DNA from: Prolixibacteraceae bacterium
GTDB lineage: Bacteria > Bacteroidota > Bacteroidia > Bacteroidales > Prolixibacteraceae
Length of the DNA: 64,000 nt
Reading direction: 5' to 3'
NCBI GenBank assembly: GCA_019856515.1
Contig: CP082230.1
Coordinates: forward strand, 4,836,001-4,900,000
The notes beneath the pieces are model-generated. The model did not search any database and was not told the DNA's origin. It saw only the letters and a program-made list of their open reading frames with translations. Positions within the stretch are counted from its first letter, which is position 1. Every line of letters starts with the position of its first letter. Shown here one piece after another: positions 46,065 through 55,056 of this stretch. A program made the translations under genes and the position numbers.

Positions 46065-47093
46065 CTATTTACTTAGTACTTTAAAAGTTTTTTGATCACC
46101 ATTGGTGAAAATTACTTTTACTAAAATTATTCCATCATAATTAATTGAAATAACTTCGTTAGTTGAGTTTGAATTTACTTCTTTAAGTGTTGTTCCTAGT
46201 ATGTTAAACACTGAAACTTTCTTAAGTTGTTTATCACTCTTGATATTTAATTGCTTGTTTGAAACATAGATGTTGCAATCTGATTTTTTATCAAAGCTAG
46301 AAGTAGAGACTACCTCGGTGATTGATTTAAAGCTTTTCCCATAATAAGCACTTCCCCATTGACTATGGTTTTGATATGCTACTAATGTTCCTTCAGGTAC
46401 AATTAGCTCAGGATAGCTTTTGTCTTTCTCAGGAATTCCTAATGGATTATTATAAACATCCAAAAAAGGGTTCCATGAATAACCGTTATAGTTCGGATCC
46501 CCAACATTCGCGGTGAAATCTGGAAATGGGTTCTCAAGTCTAGAAGGATCGATGATTTTAGATTCAATCTTAGGTATGTTTGATTGTCCTAATAAGTTGT
46601 CTCCTATAAAATCAATATCTGCTGGTATAACGAAACGTGTGATACCTGTAGTGTGTCCAAAAGCACCATCTCCTAAACGCTTTACTTTATTACTCAAATC
46701 AACAGGTCCATTAAAATTAGTCGATTCAAAAGCACGTTCTCCAATGTTCACTAAATTCTTCGGTAATTTAATATTGGTTGTTAACCCAGTTAAGTTCGAG
46801 CATGAATTAGCACCAATTTCTTTTATGTAGTTGGCTTTACTGAAGTCCAACGATGTTACTTGGTCAGTCGTAATAGTACTACCCTTGGTATCATCAATTA
46901 ATTTGGTTATACTATAAACTTTCACCCCATCAATATATTTAGGGACTTGAATGTCTGTGTCAGATCCTTTATAGGCTGTAATCGTAGCATATTCTACCCC
47001 TTCAATAGTAACATTTTGTGTATTCCAATCTTTGTGGGCCATGGCAGCTTGACATACCAATCCCATTAGGCATAAAAATAAAATTCTTCTCAT
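46065..47093 (-). CDS. BspA-type leucine-rich-repeat surface protein with T9SS C-terminal domain
   Basis: A 342-residue secreted protein. Signal peptide MRRILFLCLMGLVCQAAMA (1-19). Residues 25-240 carry LRR_5/BspA repeats (FSKANYIKEIGANSCSNLTG, LPKNLVNIGERAFESTNF, KRLGDGAFGHTTGITRFVIP). Residues about 265-342 resemble a type IX secretion sorting domain (NIYVSNKQLNIKSDKQLKKV, SVFNILGTTLKEVNS, KVIFTNGDQKTFKVL). It is expected to be exported by T9SS and attached to or released from the cell surface; BspA proteins often mediate adhesion. It is a single-gene unit; the 600-base gap upstream (47094-47706) is AT-rich with no recognised element. Confidence 0.88.
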   Translation of the reverse strand: MRRILFLCLMGLVCQAAMAHKDWNTQNVTIEGVEYATITAYKGSDTDIQVPKYIDGVKVYSITKLIDDTKGSTITTDQVTSLDFSKANYIKEIGANSCSNLTGLTTNIKLPKNLVNIGERAFESTNFNGPVDLSNKVKRLGDGAFGHTTGITRFVIPADIDFIGDNLLGQSNIPKIESKIIDPSRLENPFPDFTANVGDPNYNGYSWNPFLDVYNNPLGIPEKDKSYPELIVPEGTLVAYQNHSQWGSAYYGKSFKSITEVVSTSSFDKKSDCNIYVSNKQLNIKSDKQLKKVSVFNILGTTLKEVNSNSTNEVISINYDGIILVKVIFTNGDQKTFKVLSK

Positions 47094-47706
47094 AAATAAA
47101 TGTTTATTAAAAAATGGTTGTTTTTGAGGGGATAAAAGGAAACCATATAAGCTTTATAACACGTTTATTGAATTACAGAACTAATAGTTTCAATGGCGAA
47201 TATATATTGTTAAATAATACTTTGTTGATGTGTTATAATTATTTAACTACTATGGGCTTGTGTTTTGCGAACCAAATCATATTGTGTTTGTGATTGTGCT
47301 TATTTATAGTTGTTTGAGTGAAATAAAATGATGTGGGATACAAAAGAGAATAGGCTCTTAGTAATTATTGATGTTTTTGATAATTTATAATAGTGGTTAA
47401 AATAGGTGTTAATAAATGTATTATGTTAATATGTGGTCTCTATTTTTCTCTTGTTTTAATGTAAATTAACATACGAAATTAATTGTAAATAGTGTATCTT
47501 GATATCTTTAACTTAACTTGGTCTATTGAATAATTATCAGTCATTAAGTATTTTAGATATATTAACATAATACATCTTTGTCTTTAATATCAATAATGAC
47601 CATTTTGTAGTAAATTTTTGAGCTATCTCGTCTTCGCCACTCTATTTTATTGTAAATTTGATCTACATAATTCACATTTATAACATTTATTATAAGTAAG
47701 AAAACT

Positions 47707-48714
47707 ATGTGTAAGGATATCACTATAAGATGGGGAATCATTGGTTGTGGGAATGTCACAGAGAAGAAAAGTGGCCCTGCGTTTAATAAGGTCCCAAACT
47801 CGAAGTTAGTTGCAGTGATGAGAAGGGATAAGTCGAAACTAGAAGATTATGCAATGCGTCATGATGTGCCATTGACATTTACTGATGCTAATGCATTAAT
47901 TGCTTGTCCTGAAGTCGATGCTGTCTATATTGCCACTCCCCCGAATTTACATGCTGCTTATGCTATCGCTGCCATGAAGGCTGGTAAGCCTGTTTATGTA
48001 GAGAAGCCTATGGCTACTACTATAGAAGAGTGTCTAGAGATGAATAGGGTTTCGATGGAAACCGGTATTCCGTTGTATGTTGCCTACTATCGTAGAGCTT
48101 TGCCAAGTTTCTTAAAGGTGAAGTCACTTCTTGATGAGGGTACATTAGGCAAGCCAATAGAAGTTGAAGTGGAGTTGTATCAACATCATGAACCAGAGAA
48201 ATATGAAGGTGAGCTTCCGTGGAGAGTGATCCCTGAGGTTGCTGGTGCTGGACTATTTTATGATCTAGCGTCCCATACATTAGATTACTTAGTGTCACTG
48301 TTTGGTCCGATATTAAAAGCAGGAGGAGAGGCGATTAATGTTCGACAACTTCATCGTGCTGAGGAGCGTGTACATGGTGCTTTTGAGTTTGAAAATGGAG
48401 TTAAAGGTGTAGGTCGATGGATGTTTGATGCCAATTATGAAGATTTTTCTGATAAAATAGTTATAACTTGTGAAAATGGAACCATAGAGATGTCTACTTT
48501 CCAATTTACACCTATAGTTGTGAAGAGGAGAGGAGAGTCAGATCAAATCTTAGAGTATCCACGTCCTGAGCATGTTCAGTTGAACTTGATTGACTCTATT
48601 GTTAAATCACTGCGTGGAGAAGGAGATTGTCCAAGTACTGGGATGTCTGCAATGAATACCAATTGGGCAATGTGGTCTATGGTCAAGAAATTTTATATGG
48701 ATCAAAATAAGTAG
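47707..48714 (+). CDS. Gfo/Idh/MocA family NAD(P)-dependent oxidoreductase
   Basis: A 335-residue sugar-type dehydrogenase. The N-terminal Rossmann fold has GIIGCGNVTEKKSGPAF, the AVMRRDKSKLEDYA NAD-binding segment and YVEKPMATTIEECLEM (the family EKP motif, about residues 98-101). The C-terminal domain has a YDLASHTLDYLVSLFG catalytic-type His. The substrate is unknown. It lies 4 bases upstream of pdxB, in an apparent operon; a link to vitamin B6 is not implied by the family. The start codon at 47707 gives a normal N-terminus. Confidence 0.9.
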   Translation: MCKDITIRWGIIGCGNVTEKKSGPAFNKVPNSKLVAVMRRDKSKLEDYAMRHDVPLTFTDANALIACPEVDAVYIATPPNLHAAYAIAAMKAGKPVYVEKPMATTIEECLEMNRVSMETGIPLYVAYYRRALPSFLKVKSLLDEGTLGKPIEVEVELYQHHEPEKYEGELPWRVIPEVAGAGLFYDLASHTLDYLVSLFGPILKAGGEAINVRQLHRAEERVHGAFEFENGVKGVGRWMFDANYEDFSDKIVITCENGTIEMSTFQFTPIVVKRRGESDQILEYPRPEHVQLNLIDSIVKSLRGEGDCPSTGMSAMNTNWAMWSMVKKFYMDQNK

Positions 48715-48718
48715 TCTT

Positions 48719-49837
48719 ATGAAAATTGTTGTCGATGATAAAATACCTTATATCCAAGGTGTTTTTGAACCCTATGCTGAAGTGGTATATGCTCCTGGAG
48801 CAATGATTGATACTGCGATGGTAAAAGATGCAGATGCATTAATTATTCGCACGAGAACGAAGTGTAATAGAGAGCTCTTGGACGGTTCAAATGTGAAAAT
48901 TATTGCTACCGCGACCATTGGTTTTGACCATATCGATCGATCTTATTGTGATGATCATGGAATCGTTTGGCAAAATGCACCAGGATGTAATTCATGGTCT
49001 GTTGCACAATATATGGCTGCGATGTTCGCATTGTTATATCTTGAAAAAGGGATAGATGTAAAGGGGTTAACATTAGGAGTTGTAGGCGTAGGTAACGTGG
49101 GACGTAAAGTTTCAAAGTATGCATCTCTTTTAGGCATGAAAGTATTGCTGAACGACCCTCCATTAGAGCGAGAAGGTGTGGATATGGATTTTGTCTCTCT
49201 AGATAAAATAAAGAGCGAGTCAGATATTATAACATTCCATGTTCCTCTATCAATGGATGGAGATGATGCAACCTTTCATATGGTGGACACAAAGTTTCTT
49301 TTGGAGTGTGAAAAGAAACCTATTTTGTGTAACACTTGTCGAGGAGAGGTGTTCGACACGGAAGTTTTGAAACAAGTTTTTGATCGAGAGCAACTTTCAT
49401 GGCTTGTTGTTGATTGTTGGGAACATGAACCTGATATTGATCGTGTATTATTGAAAGAGGTATGGGTTACCACACCACATATTGCAGGATACTCTAGAGA
49501 TGGTAAGGCTATGGGAACGGCGATGAGTGTAGCGACCATATCAAGTTATTTTAACTTGCCTATCAAGGATTGGTGGCCAGAAACGATAGAGGTGCCACAG
49601 CAGGTGGATATTGATTTGAGAGGATTGGATAGCAGAAAGGCATTATGGTTAGCAATTTCACATACGTATCGAATGGTAGATGAGATCGAGTTATTGAAAA
49701 ATTCTCCTGAAACATTCGAGCAGCAAAGAGGATCATATCCTTTAAGAAGAGAATTTCCAGCTTATCGTGTCATAAGTGAAGACCTTTCAGTAGTTAAAAT
49801 TCTCAAAGAAATGAACTTTCAAGTGGCTGAATTGTAG
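48719..49837 (+). CDS. pdxB: 4-phosphoerythronate dehydrogenase
   Basis: Second enzyme of the DXP-dependent pyridoxal phosphate pathway, oxidising 4-phospho-D-erythronate. At 372 residues it has the D-2-hydroxyacid dehydrogenase layout: MKIVVDDKIPYIQGVFEPY, then ATATIGFDHID, the NAD-binding VVGVGNVGRKVSKYASLLGM, and a C-terminal PdxB dimerisation domain (about 285-372). The catalytic Arg is in CNTCRGEVFD and the His in TTPHIAGYS. It follows the Gfo/Idh/MocA gene by 4 bases. Confidence 0.95.
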   Translation: MKIVVDDKIPYIQGVFEPYAEVVYAPGAMIDTAMVKDADALIIRTRTKCNRELLDGSNVKIIATATIGFDHIDRSYCDDHGIVWQNAPGCNSWSVAQYMAAMFALLYLEKGIDVKGLTLGVVGVGNVGRKVSKYASLLGMKVLLNDPPLEREGVDMDFVSLDKIKSESDIITFHVPLSMDGDDATFHMVDTKFLLECEKKPILCNTCRGEVFDTEVLKQVFDREQLSWLVVDCWEHEPDIDRVLLKEVWVTTPHIAGYSRDGKAMGTAMSVATISSYFNLPIKDWWPETIEVPQQVDIDLRGLDSRKALWLAISHTYRMVDEIELLKNSPETFEQQRGSYPLRREFPAYRVISEDLSVVKILKEMNFQVAEL

Positions 49838-50005
49838 AGATTATAGTTGAAACTTATCATGTGATAGATAAAAGATATAATAGGATCTATTTGTCTTCTT
49901 TCTATTTCTAGTTATATTTGTTAGCATCAAAGTAGCCCAATAAAGACTCACGCTTTAAAGGAGATGTCTTTATTTAGTATTGTAGCATATAGAGAAAAGT
50001 ATATC

Positions 50006-51457
50006 ATGAAAAAAGCAGATATAGGATTAATTGGATTGGCAGTGATGGGCGAGAACCTCGTGCTAAATATGGAGAGTAAAGGGTATACTGTTGCGGTATA
50101 TAATCGTACGGTATCTAAAGTAGATTCTTTTGTGAAGGGTCGTGGAGAGGGAAAGAACTTCATCGGAACACATTCATTAGAAGAGTTGGTTTCATCTTTA
50201 GAGCGTCCGAGGAAGGTGATGATGTTGGTAAAAGCAGGTCAGGCTGTTGATGCGTTGATCGATCAGCTGATTCCTTTGCTAGAGCCTGGTGATATCATTA
50301 TTGATGGAGGAAATTCTCATTATCCGGATACAATTAGAAGAACGAAATATGTTACATCCCATGGGTTGCTTTATGTAGGAAGTGGTGTTTCTGGAGGAGA
50401 AGAGGGAGCTCTATTGGGACCATCTTTGATGCCTGGAGGATCTAAAGAGGCTTGGCCATATATCAAGGATATTTTTCAATCTATTGCAGCCAAAGTTGAT
50501 GATGGTACTCCTTGTTGTGATTGGGTTGGTGATGATGGTGCTGGACATTTTGTGAAAATGGTCCATAATGGTATCGAATATGGAGATATGCAGATCATTA
50601 GTGAAGCCTATGATATGATGAAGCGTGTATTACACCTATCTCATGATGAGATGAGTGAAACATTTGCTCATTGGAATAAAGGAGATCTAGATAGTTATTT
50701 GATTGAAATTACGGCCGAAATATTAGCATTTAGAGATGAAAATAACGATCCTTTGGTCGAAAAAATATTAGATGCTGCTGGTCAAAAAGGAACAGGTAAA
50801 TGGACTGCTGTTTCTGCGCTTGATGCTGGTATCCCATTGACATTGATTGGTGAGTCTGTATTTGCTCGTTGTTTGTCTGCTCAGAAAGATCTTAGAGTGT
50901 CTGCAAGTAAGATCTATGATGCTCCAAAAGTTGATTTTAAAGGTGATAAACAACAGTTTGTAGATGATTTAGAAGCTGCTTTACTTGGCTCAAAGATTAT
51001 CTCTTATGCTCAAGGTTATGATTTAATGCGTGAGTCTGCCAAAGAAAATAACTGGGATCTTAATTATGGTGATATTGCCTTGATGTGGAGAGGTGGTTGT
51101 ATTATCCGTTCCACTTTCTTAGGAAAGATAAAGGAGGCTTATGATAAAAATCCAACTCTAGAACACCTGATGTTAGATGATTTCTTTAGAGATAAGTTAG
51201 AGGCAGCCGCTAAAGGATGGCGTAATGTGGTGGCTACAGCTGTAGCTAACGGTATTGCTGTTCCTGCACTCTCATCGGCATTGTCTTATTTTGATGGTTT
51301 TAGAACTGCAGATTCTCCTGCAAATATGTTGCAAGCACAACGTGACTATTTCGGAGCACATACCTACGAAAGAAAAGATGGTAAGCGTGGTGAGTTTCAT
51401 CATACGAATTGGACTGGACGTGGTGGGGATACTGCTTCAACAACATATAACGTCTAA
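50006..51457 (+). CDS. gnd: 6-phosphogluconate dehydrogenase, decarboxylating
   Basis: Oxidative pentose phosphate enzyme giving ribulose 5-phosphate and NADPH. From the ATG at 50006 it has 483 residues: ADIGLIGLAVMGENLVLNME (Rossmann fold), VYNRTVSKVDSF, GIEYGDMQIISEAYDMM, GTGKWTAVSALDAGIPLTLI and a C-terminal YFGAHTYERKDGKRGEFHHT tail. The preferred start omits 14 residues of an upstream in-frame ATG at 49964, because MKKADIGLIGLAVMG matches the family N-terminus. It is followed within 12 bases by a small membrane protein gene. Confidence 0.96.
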   Translation: MKKADIGLIGLAVMGENLVLNMESKGYTVAVYNRTVSKVDSFVKGRGEGKNFIGTHSLEELVSSLERPRKVMMLVKAGQAVDALIDQLIPLLEPGDIIIDGGNSHYPDTIRRTKYVTSHGLLYVGSGVSGGEEGALLGPSLMPGGSKEAWPYIKDIFQSIAAKVDDGTPCCDWVGDDGAGHFVKMVHNGIEYGDMQIISEAYDMMKRVLHLSHDEMSETFAHWNKGDLDSYLIEITAEILAFRDENNDPLVEKILDAAGQKGTGKWTAVSALDAGIPLTLIGESVFARCLSAQKDLRVSASKIYDAPKVDFKGDKQQFVDDLEAALLGSKIISYAQGYDLMRESAKENNWDLNYGDIALMWRGGCIIRSTFLGKIKEAYDKNPTLEHLMLDDFFRDKLEAAAKGWRNVVATAVANGIAVPALSSALSYFDGFRTADSPANMLQAQRDYFGAHTYERKDGKRGEFHHTNWTGRGGDTASTTYNV

Positions 51458-51468
51458 TTAGATTCATA

Positions 51469-51759
51469 ATGAACGAATGGTTGTACTTGGTATTGGGATG
51501 TTGGTTTGTCTCTTCACTTTTTGTGTTTTTTCGTCCAGCCCCAGTGCCTAAAAAAGGTATTGTCTCACGTTTCTATAATTGGATATTGAACTATGCACAA
51601 TCTGTTGCATGGTTCATTTTTGGTTTCTACTGTTTGGTGCACTATAATGAAGCATCTTGGTGTTACTCTATTTCCAATGTAATGCTCATTTTTGCAGGAG
51701 CATTATATTTTATGTTTATAGGAGCCGTGATTCATGTTAAGTTTACCAAAGGTCGATAG
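51469..51759 (+). CDS. Small three-TM membrane protein of unknown function
   Basis: A 96-residue protein with three hydrophobic segments: LYLVLGCWFVSSLFVFF (about 4-20), AQSVAWFIFGFYCLVHY (about 43-59) and ISNVMLIFAGALYFMFIGAV (about 67-87). Between the first two is a basic loop (RPAPVPKKGIVSRF). No family is recognised. It lies 11 bases after gnd and 68 bases before the elbB start, all on the plus strand. Confidence 0.75.
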   Translation: MNEWLYLVLGCWFVSSLFVFFRPAPVPKKGIVSRFYNWILNYAQSVAWFIFGFYCLVHYNEASWCYSISNVMLIFAGALYFMFIGAVIHVKFTKGR

Positions 51760-51827
51760 CGTTGCGTTTTTGAACATGCAATTTGATGTTTAAGAATAAG
51801 ATTGTACACTATAAATATTTACTTGTT

Positions 51828-52487
51828 ATGAAAAAAGTTGCAGTGATCCTTTCTGGATGTGGTGTTTATGATGGTACTGAAATCCATGAAGCTACTTCTA
51901 CACTTATTGCACTCTCGATGAGAGGTATCTCCTATCAGTGTTTTGCACCGAATATAATGCAGCATCATGTGGTTAACCATCTAACTGGTGAAGAGATGGA
52001 AGAACAGAGAAATGTGTTGGTTGAATCAGCTCGAATTGCAAGAGGAGATATTAAAGAGATAGGGGATTTTAGTGCTGAGATATACGATGCAGTAATCTTT
52101 CCTGGTGGTTTTGGTGTTGCAAAAAACTTGTGTGATTTGGCATTTAAAGGGGCCGAATGTGAAGTGAATGAAGATATTCGTAAGGTGATTCTTTGGATGG
52201 TTAAAGAGGAGAAGCCAATTGGTGCTCTTTGTATATCCCCTGCTATGATTGCAAAAGTCTTACCCCATGCGGATCTCACTATTGGTCAGGACCAAGATAC
52301 AATTGATGTCATTGAAGCGATGGAGGGTGTTCATCACAAAACCAAAAGTTGTGAGGTGATTGTGGATGAGAAATATAAGCTAGCTACAACTCCGTGCTAT
52401 ATGCTTGATGTATCTATTGCTGAAGTTTTTCAGGGGGCACTGAATATTGTGGATGAGATTATTCAGTTGTGGGAAGAGAAGAAATAA
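51828..52487 (+). CDS. elbB: Isoprenoid biosynthesis glyoxalase ElbB
   Basis: A 219-residue DJ-1/PfpI-fold protein from the ATG at 51828 (MKKVAVILSGCGVYDGTEIH); an in-frame ATG at 51783 would add 15 unsupported residues. Family motifs include FAPNIMQHHVVNHLTGE, the PGGFGVAKNLCDLAFKG loop and GALCISPAMIAKVL, whose Cys sits at the nucleophile elbow. ElbB has glyoxalase activity and has been linked to isoprenoid production in E. coli. It ends its transcription unit at the hairpin 52507-52555. Confidence 0.93.
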   Translation: MKKVAVILSGCGVYDGTEIHEATSTLIALSMRGISYQCFAPNIMQHHVVNHLTGEEMEEQRNVLVESARIARGDIKEIGDFSAEIYDAVIFPGGFGVAKNLCDLAFKGAECEVNEDIRKVILWMVKEEKPIGALCISPAMIAKVLPHADLTIGQDQDTIDVIEAMEGVHHKTKSCEVIVDEKYKLATTPCYMLDVSIAEVFQGALNIVDEIIQLWEEKK

Positions 52488-52506
52488 CCACAACTCTTAT
52501 CTAGAT

Positions 52507-52555
52507 AAAAGATCGGTAATGCAGCCACCTTGTAGGGGAGCATTACCGATCTTTT
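52507..52555. terminator. Bidirectional terminator between elbB and the PafA-fold gene
   Basis: AAAAGATCGGTAATGC (52507-52522) pairs perfectly with 52540-52555 around a 17-nt loop. Confidence 0.9.
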
Positions 52556-52577
52556 GTTTTAAGTTGGGTGTGCGTTT

Positions 52578-54200
52578 CTATTTTTTGATATTTGTAATTG
52601 CTTGACCACTCGATCCGCTAGGACTTGGTATTGATATTAAATAGCTAATTGAAGGAGTCAGGTCAGTTGCATTATATAGTTTCGGATCATTATAGTGACG
52701 AATTCCATTTCCTAAGAACATAAACATTAACTGTTTATCTCCATAATAGGATGGAGTACTATAACGGTCTTTAACAGCCCAGTTTGGTCGCAATTTGAAT
52801 ACGACATCTCCCGATCTTTTGGCATTGAATCCATGGCTAAAAGGGAGGTTGTTTTGTGAGGTGAAGTCTGTTTGAAGAAGTGTTGATGCACTCCATGCCT
52901 GCGAAATGGCTTCAAAGTCTTTTAAGAAGGTGGCTGTCTCGTTCTGAAATTCGGTTAGGCTTAGCTTTCTCTTGCGGATAAGGTCTCGATCAAAAAAGAT
53001 CTGTTGGTTCTCAGATAGAAGAATCCAATTCCCTTTTTCAAATCGAATATTAAGGTAAGACTTTAGAAGTGCCGTAGCTGCTGTGGGGTCAAAGTATTTT
53101 ACAGGCATCTTCAGCTCTTCGTTAAGATATTCTACCCCATATTGCGTCGGGTTAAAATTAGCAATAGATACAAGGTAATTTCCTTTGCCATATTTTTGAT
53201 CTAGGAAGCTTAGCATGGATGCTATATTGGTGTCAAGCCTCAGAAAAGTATCTTCCATCTCCATTGAAGTTGGACCAAAATTAATACCTTCACTATCCAT
53301 GGTAGAGAAGACTATATTTAGCTGGTAAACAGATTGGTCCTTGCCTAGTTCTTCTGACTCAATGAGGTTTTTGGCAAAGTCTGATACTAGCTGATTGCCG
53401 TAAGGTGTTGACTTCAAAATTTTGTAACTGCCACTTTTTTTATGTAGGTCTTCCAAGTCATGAGGAAATGAATTGTATCGCTGTGCATATCCTTTTTCTA
53501 AGATATAATCATCTGCCAAACTCTCCGAATACTCTGATTCAGGAAGAAGAGGTTCCCATTTTCTTGTGATGTAATCATCTATAAGGCGTTTTTTATTGAA
53601 CAGAAAGGCCCATTCAGGAAAAGTCTCTAGATAGTAAGAAGAGGAGATGAAGTTCCCACTCGTATTATCTAACCAATATGCACCATCTGATATGTGGCCA
53701 CTCGCTAGAATTGCTGTGTTGCGATTTAGAGAGATTGTATAGGTTTTTGATCTCTTTAGTGAAATTTGTTTTATCTGATCTCCCATTGTAGGGACAAGAA
53801 GATGGTGTGCAGATGCTTTACCTTCATCAGAATCGCTTCCAACTGTAATATAGTAGGGGTCATCAACGGCTTCTACCTTCTCGTTATTTAGCCAATGGTA
53901 CCAATGGTTACTAACAATTCCATGAACTTGTGGCCATGAACCTGTAGTTAACGTGGTAATAGAACTTGAGCGGTCCATTACTGATTGACTCATCTGTACA
54001 TTAGAGCAAATATAACCTTGACGATAGAATCGTTTGAAACCATCTTCTCTTAAGTGTGGCCAATAGCGTATAATATAATCATTTCTCATATTTTCAATGA
54101 ATATATTTACCACAACTTTCGAAGAGTTGTTCTGTGCAAAAGATGGAATATTAACTACCAGCAGTAATAGAGGTAGTAGTAGTTTGATGGAGTGCTTCAT
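52578..54200 (-). CDS. PafA-type alkaline phosphatase superfamily protein, catalytic residues degenerate
   Basis: A 540-residue exported protein with signal peptide (LLLPLLLLVVNIPSFA). The overall order follows PafA-like phosphodiesterases: a VVVNIFIENMRNDYIIRYWP start, TTGSWPQVHGIVSNHWYHW, FGPTSMEMEDTFLRLD, GKGNYLVSIANFN and KRSGDVVFKLRP near the end. Active PafA has Asp in VVDQMR, here Glu36; the Thr nucleophile segment TTTAPGHAS is replaced by MDRSSSITT; GHxFGP has become GINFGP; ADHG has become ANFN; and the late metal-binding THGSP segment is RYSTPS. Alignment is by eye. All metal ligands and the nucleophile thus appear lost, so this is probably a pseudoenzyme rather than a phosphatase. 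Confidence 0.82.
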   Translation of the reverse strand: MKHSIKLLLPLLLLVVNIPSFAQNNSSKVVVNIFIENMRNDYIIRYWPHLREDGFKRFYRQGYICSNVQMSQSVMDRSSSITTLTTGSWPQVHGIVSNHWYHWLNNEKVEAVDDPYYITVGSDSDEGKASAHHLLVPTMGDQIKQISLKRSKTYTISLNRNTAILASGHISDGAYWLDNTSGNFISSSYYLETFPEWAFLFNKKRLIDDYITRKWEPLLPESEYSESLADDYILEKGYAQRYNSFPHDLEDLHKKSGSYKILKSTPYGNQLVSDFAKNLIESEELGKDQSVYQLNIVFSTMDSEGINFGPTSMEMEDTFLRLDTNIASMLSFLDQKYGKGNYLVSIANFNPTQYGVEYLNEELKMPVKYFDPTAATALLKSYLNIRFEKGNWILLSENQQIFFDRDLIRKRKLSLTEFQNETATFLKDFEAISQAWSASTLLQTDFTSQNNLPFSHGFNAKRSGDVVFKLRPNWAVKDRYSTPSYYGDKQLMFMFLGNGIRHYNDPKLYNATDLTPSISYLISIPSPSGSSGQAITNIKK

Positions 54201-54239
54201 TTGTGTAAAAACTTGTATGGTGTGTTTAATAATATTGGA

Positions 54240-54710
54240 TTAGGGTTCATTCGACCAGCTTGTAAAAGGGGATATGCAGAGTTGTGAATTGTAATATTTA
54301 TCCTCTCCTGAAACCTCTTTAATGATCCATTGGGGAAGTATTACCTCTTCGGTGGATTCATTTAACTCCACTTCCGCTAAATATAGTCCTCTGTTCTCAT
54401 CTTCAAAAATGTCAATCTCCCATAGATGAGGTGGATTGTGATAGTAGTACCTCTTTTTATTGATCTTATTGGAGGTCATCTTTAATAGTTGCTTTGCATC
54501 ATCGATGGGTATGGTGTATTCAAATTCATCTCTAGTAATACCTTCAGTCCTACCTTTGATGGTGAGAAAAGCAGTCGTGTCTTTTATCCGAACCCGAACT
54601 GTTTTGTTGGGATCTGTTGATAGATAGCCCTGTTCTATGCTGGAGAAGGGAAGACCCTCTAGCGGAATATCTTTTGAGATAATAAACTTTCTTTCAATTT
54701 CTTTTGCCAT
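54240..54710 (-). CDS. CYTH domain protein (triphosphate tunnel metalloenzyme)
   Basis: A 156-residue protein. It starts MAKEIERKFII, the ExExK motif of CYTH enzymes, followed by IEQGYLSTDPNKTVRVRIKD, LTIKGRTEGITRDEFEYTI and YLAEVELNES, which supply alternating basic and acidic tunnel residues. Members hydrolyse inorganic tripolyphosphate or act as adenylyl cyclases; this short bacterial form is most likely a tripolyphosphatase. An in-frame ATG at 54743 would add 11 residues ahead of the motif and is less likely. It lies 39 bases upstream of the PafA-fold gene on the same strand. Confidence 0.9.
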   Translation of the reverse strand: MAKEIERKFIISKDIPLEGLPFSSIEQGYLSTDPNKTVRVRIKDTTAFLTIKGRTEGITRDEFEYTIPIDDAKQLLKMTSNKINKKRYYYHNPPHLWEIDIFEDENRGLYLAEVELNESTEEVILPQWIIKEVSGEDKYYNSQLCISPFTSWSNEP

Positions 54711-55001
54711 AAAGATGTGTAGTTTCTGTTGCGTTGAAAGCAAAGGTAATTATATAGATGATGGTAGTCAAATAGCGATCTATTAATCTTTGACAAAAAG
54801 ATGTATATATTTAGAGCAATGATTGTCAATAACGATGAAATAATTAGAGCTTTGATTGAGAATCTTCTATTTTGAATTACTTAAAATAGAAGGATCTATT
54901 TGCAATTCTTATTATGATGTCGGTTATTGTGTGTTCTAATTTATTGAGAATGAGTTTTGTAGTTCTATTTTGAGTTCTATGATCAATATGTGGTAAATAA
55001 G

Positions 55002-55032
55002 TTGTGATCCTAAATAAAATAGTCTATTTTTG
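55002..55032 (+). promoter_or_regulatory. Promoter of the DEAD-box helicase gene
   Basis: TTG (55002-55004), a 20-base spacer and TATTTTTG (55025-55032): an exact Bacteroidota -33/-7 match. It overlaps an in-frame TTG at 55030 that could otherwise be read as a start, and so fixes the real start at the ATG 55057. Confidence 0.65.
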
Positions 55033-55056
55033 CAGTCTTATTTTTTAGAGAAACAT

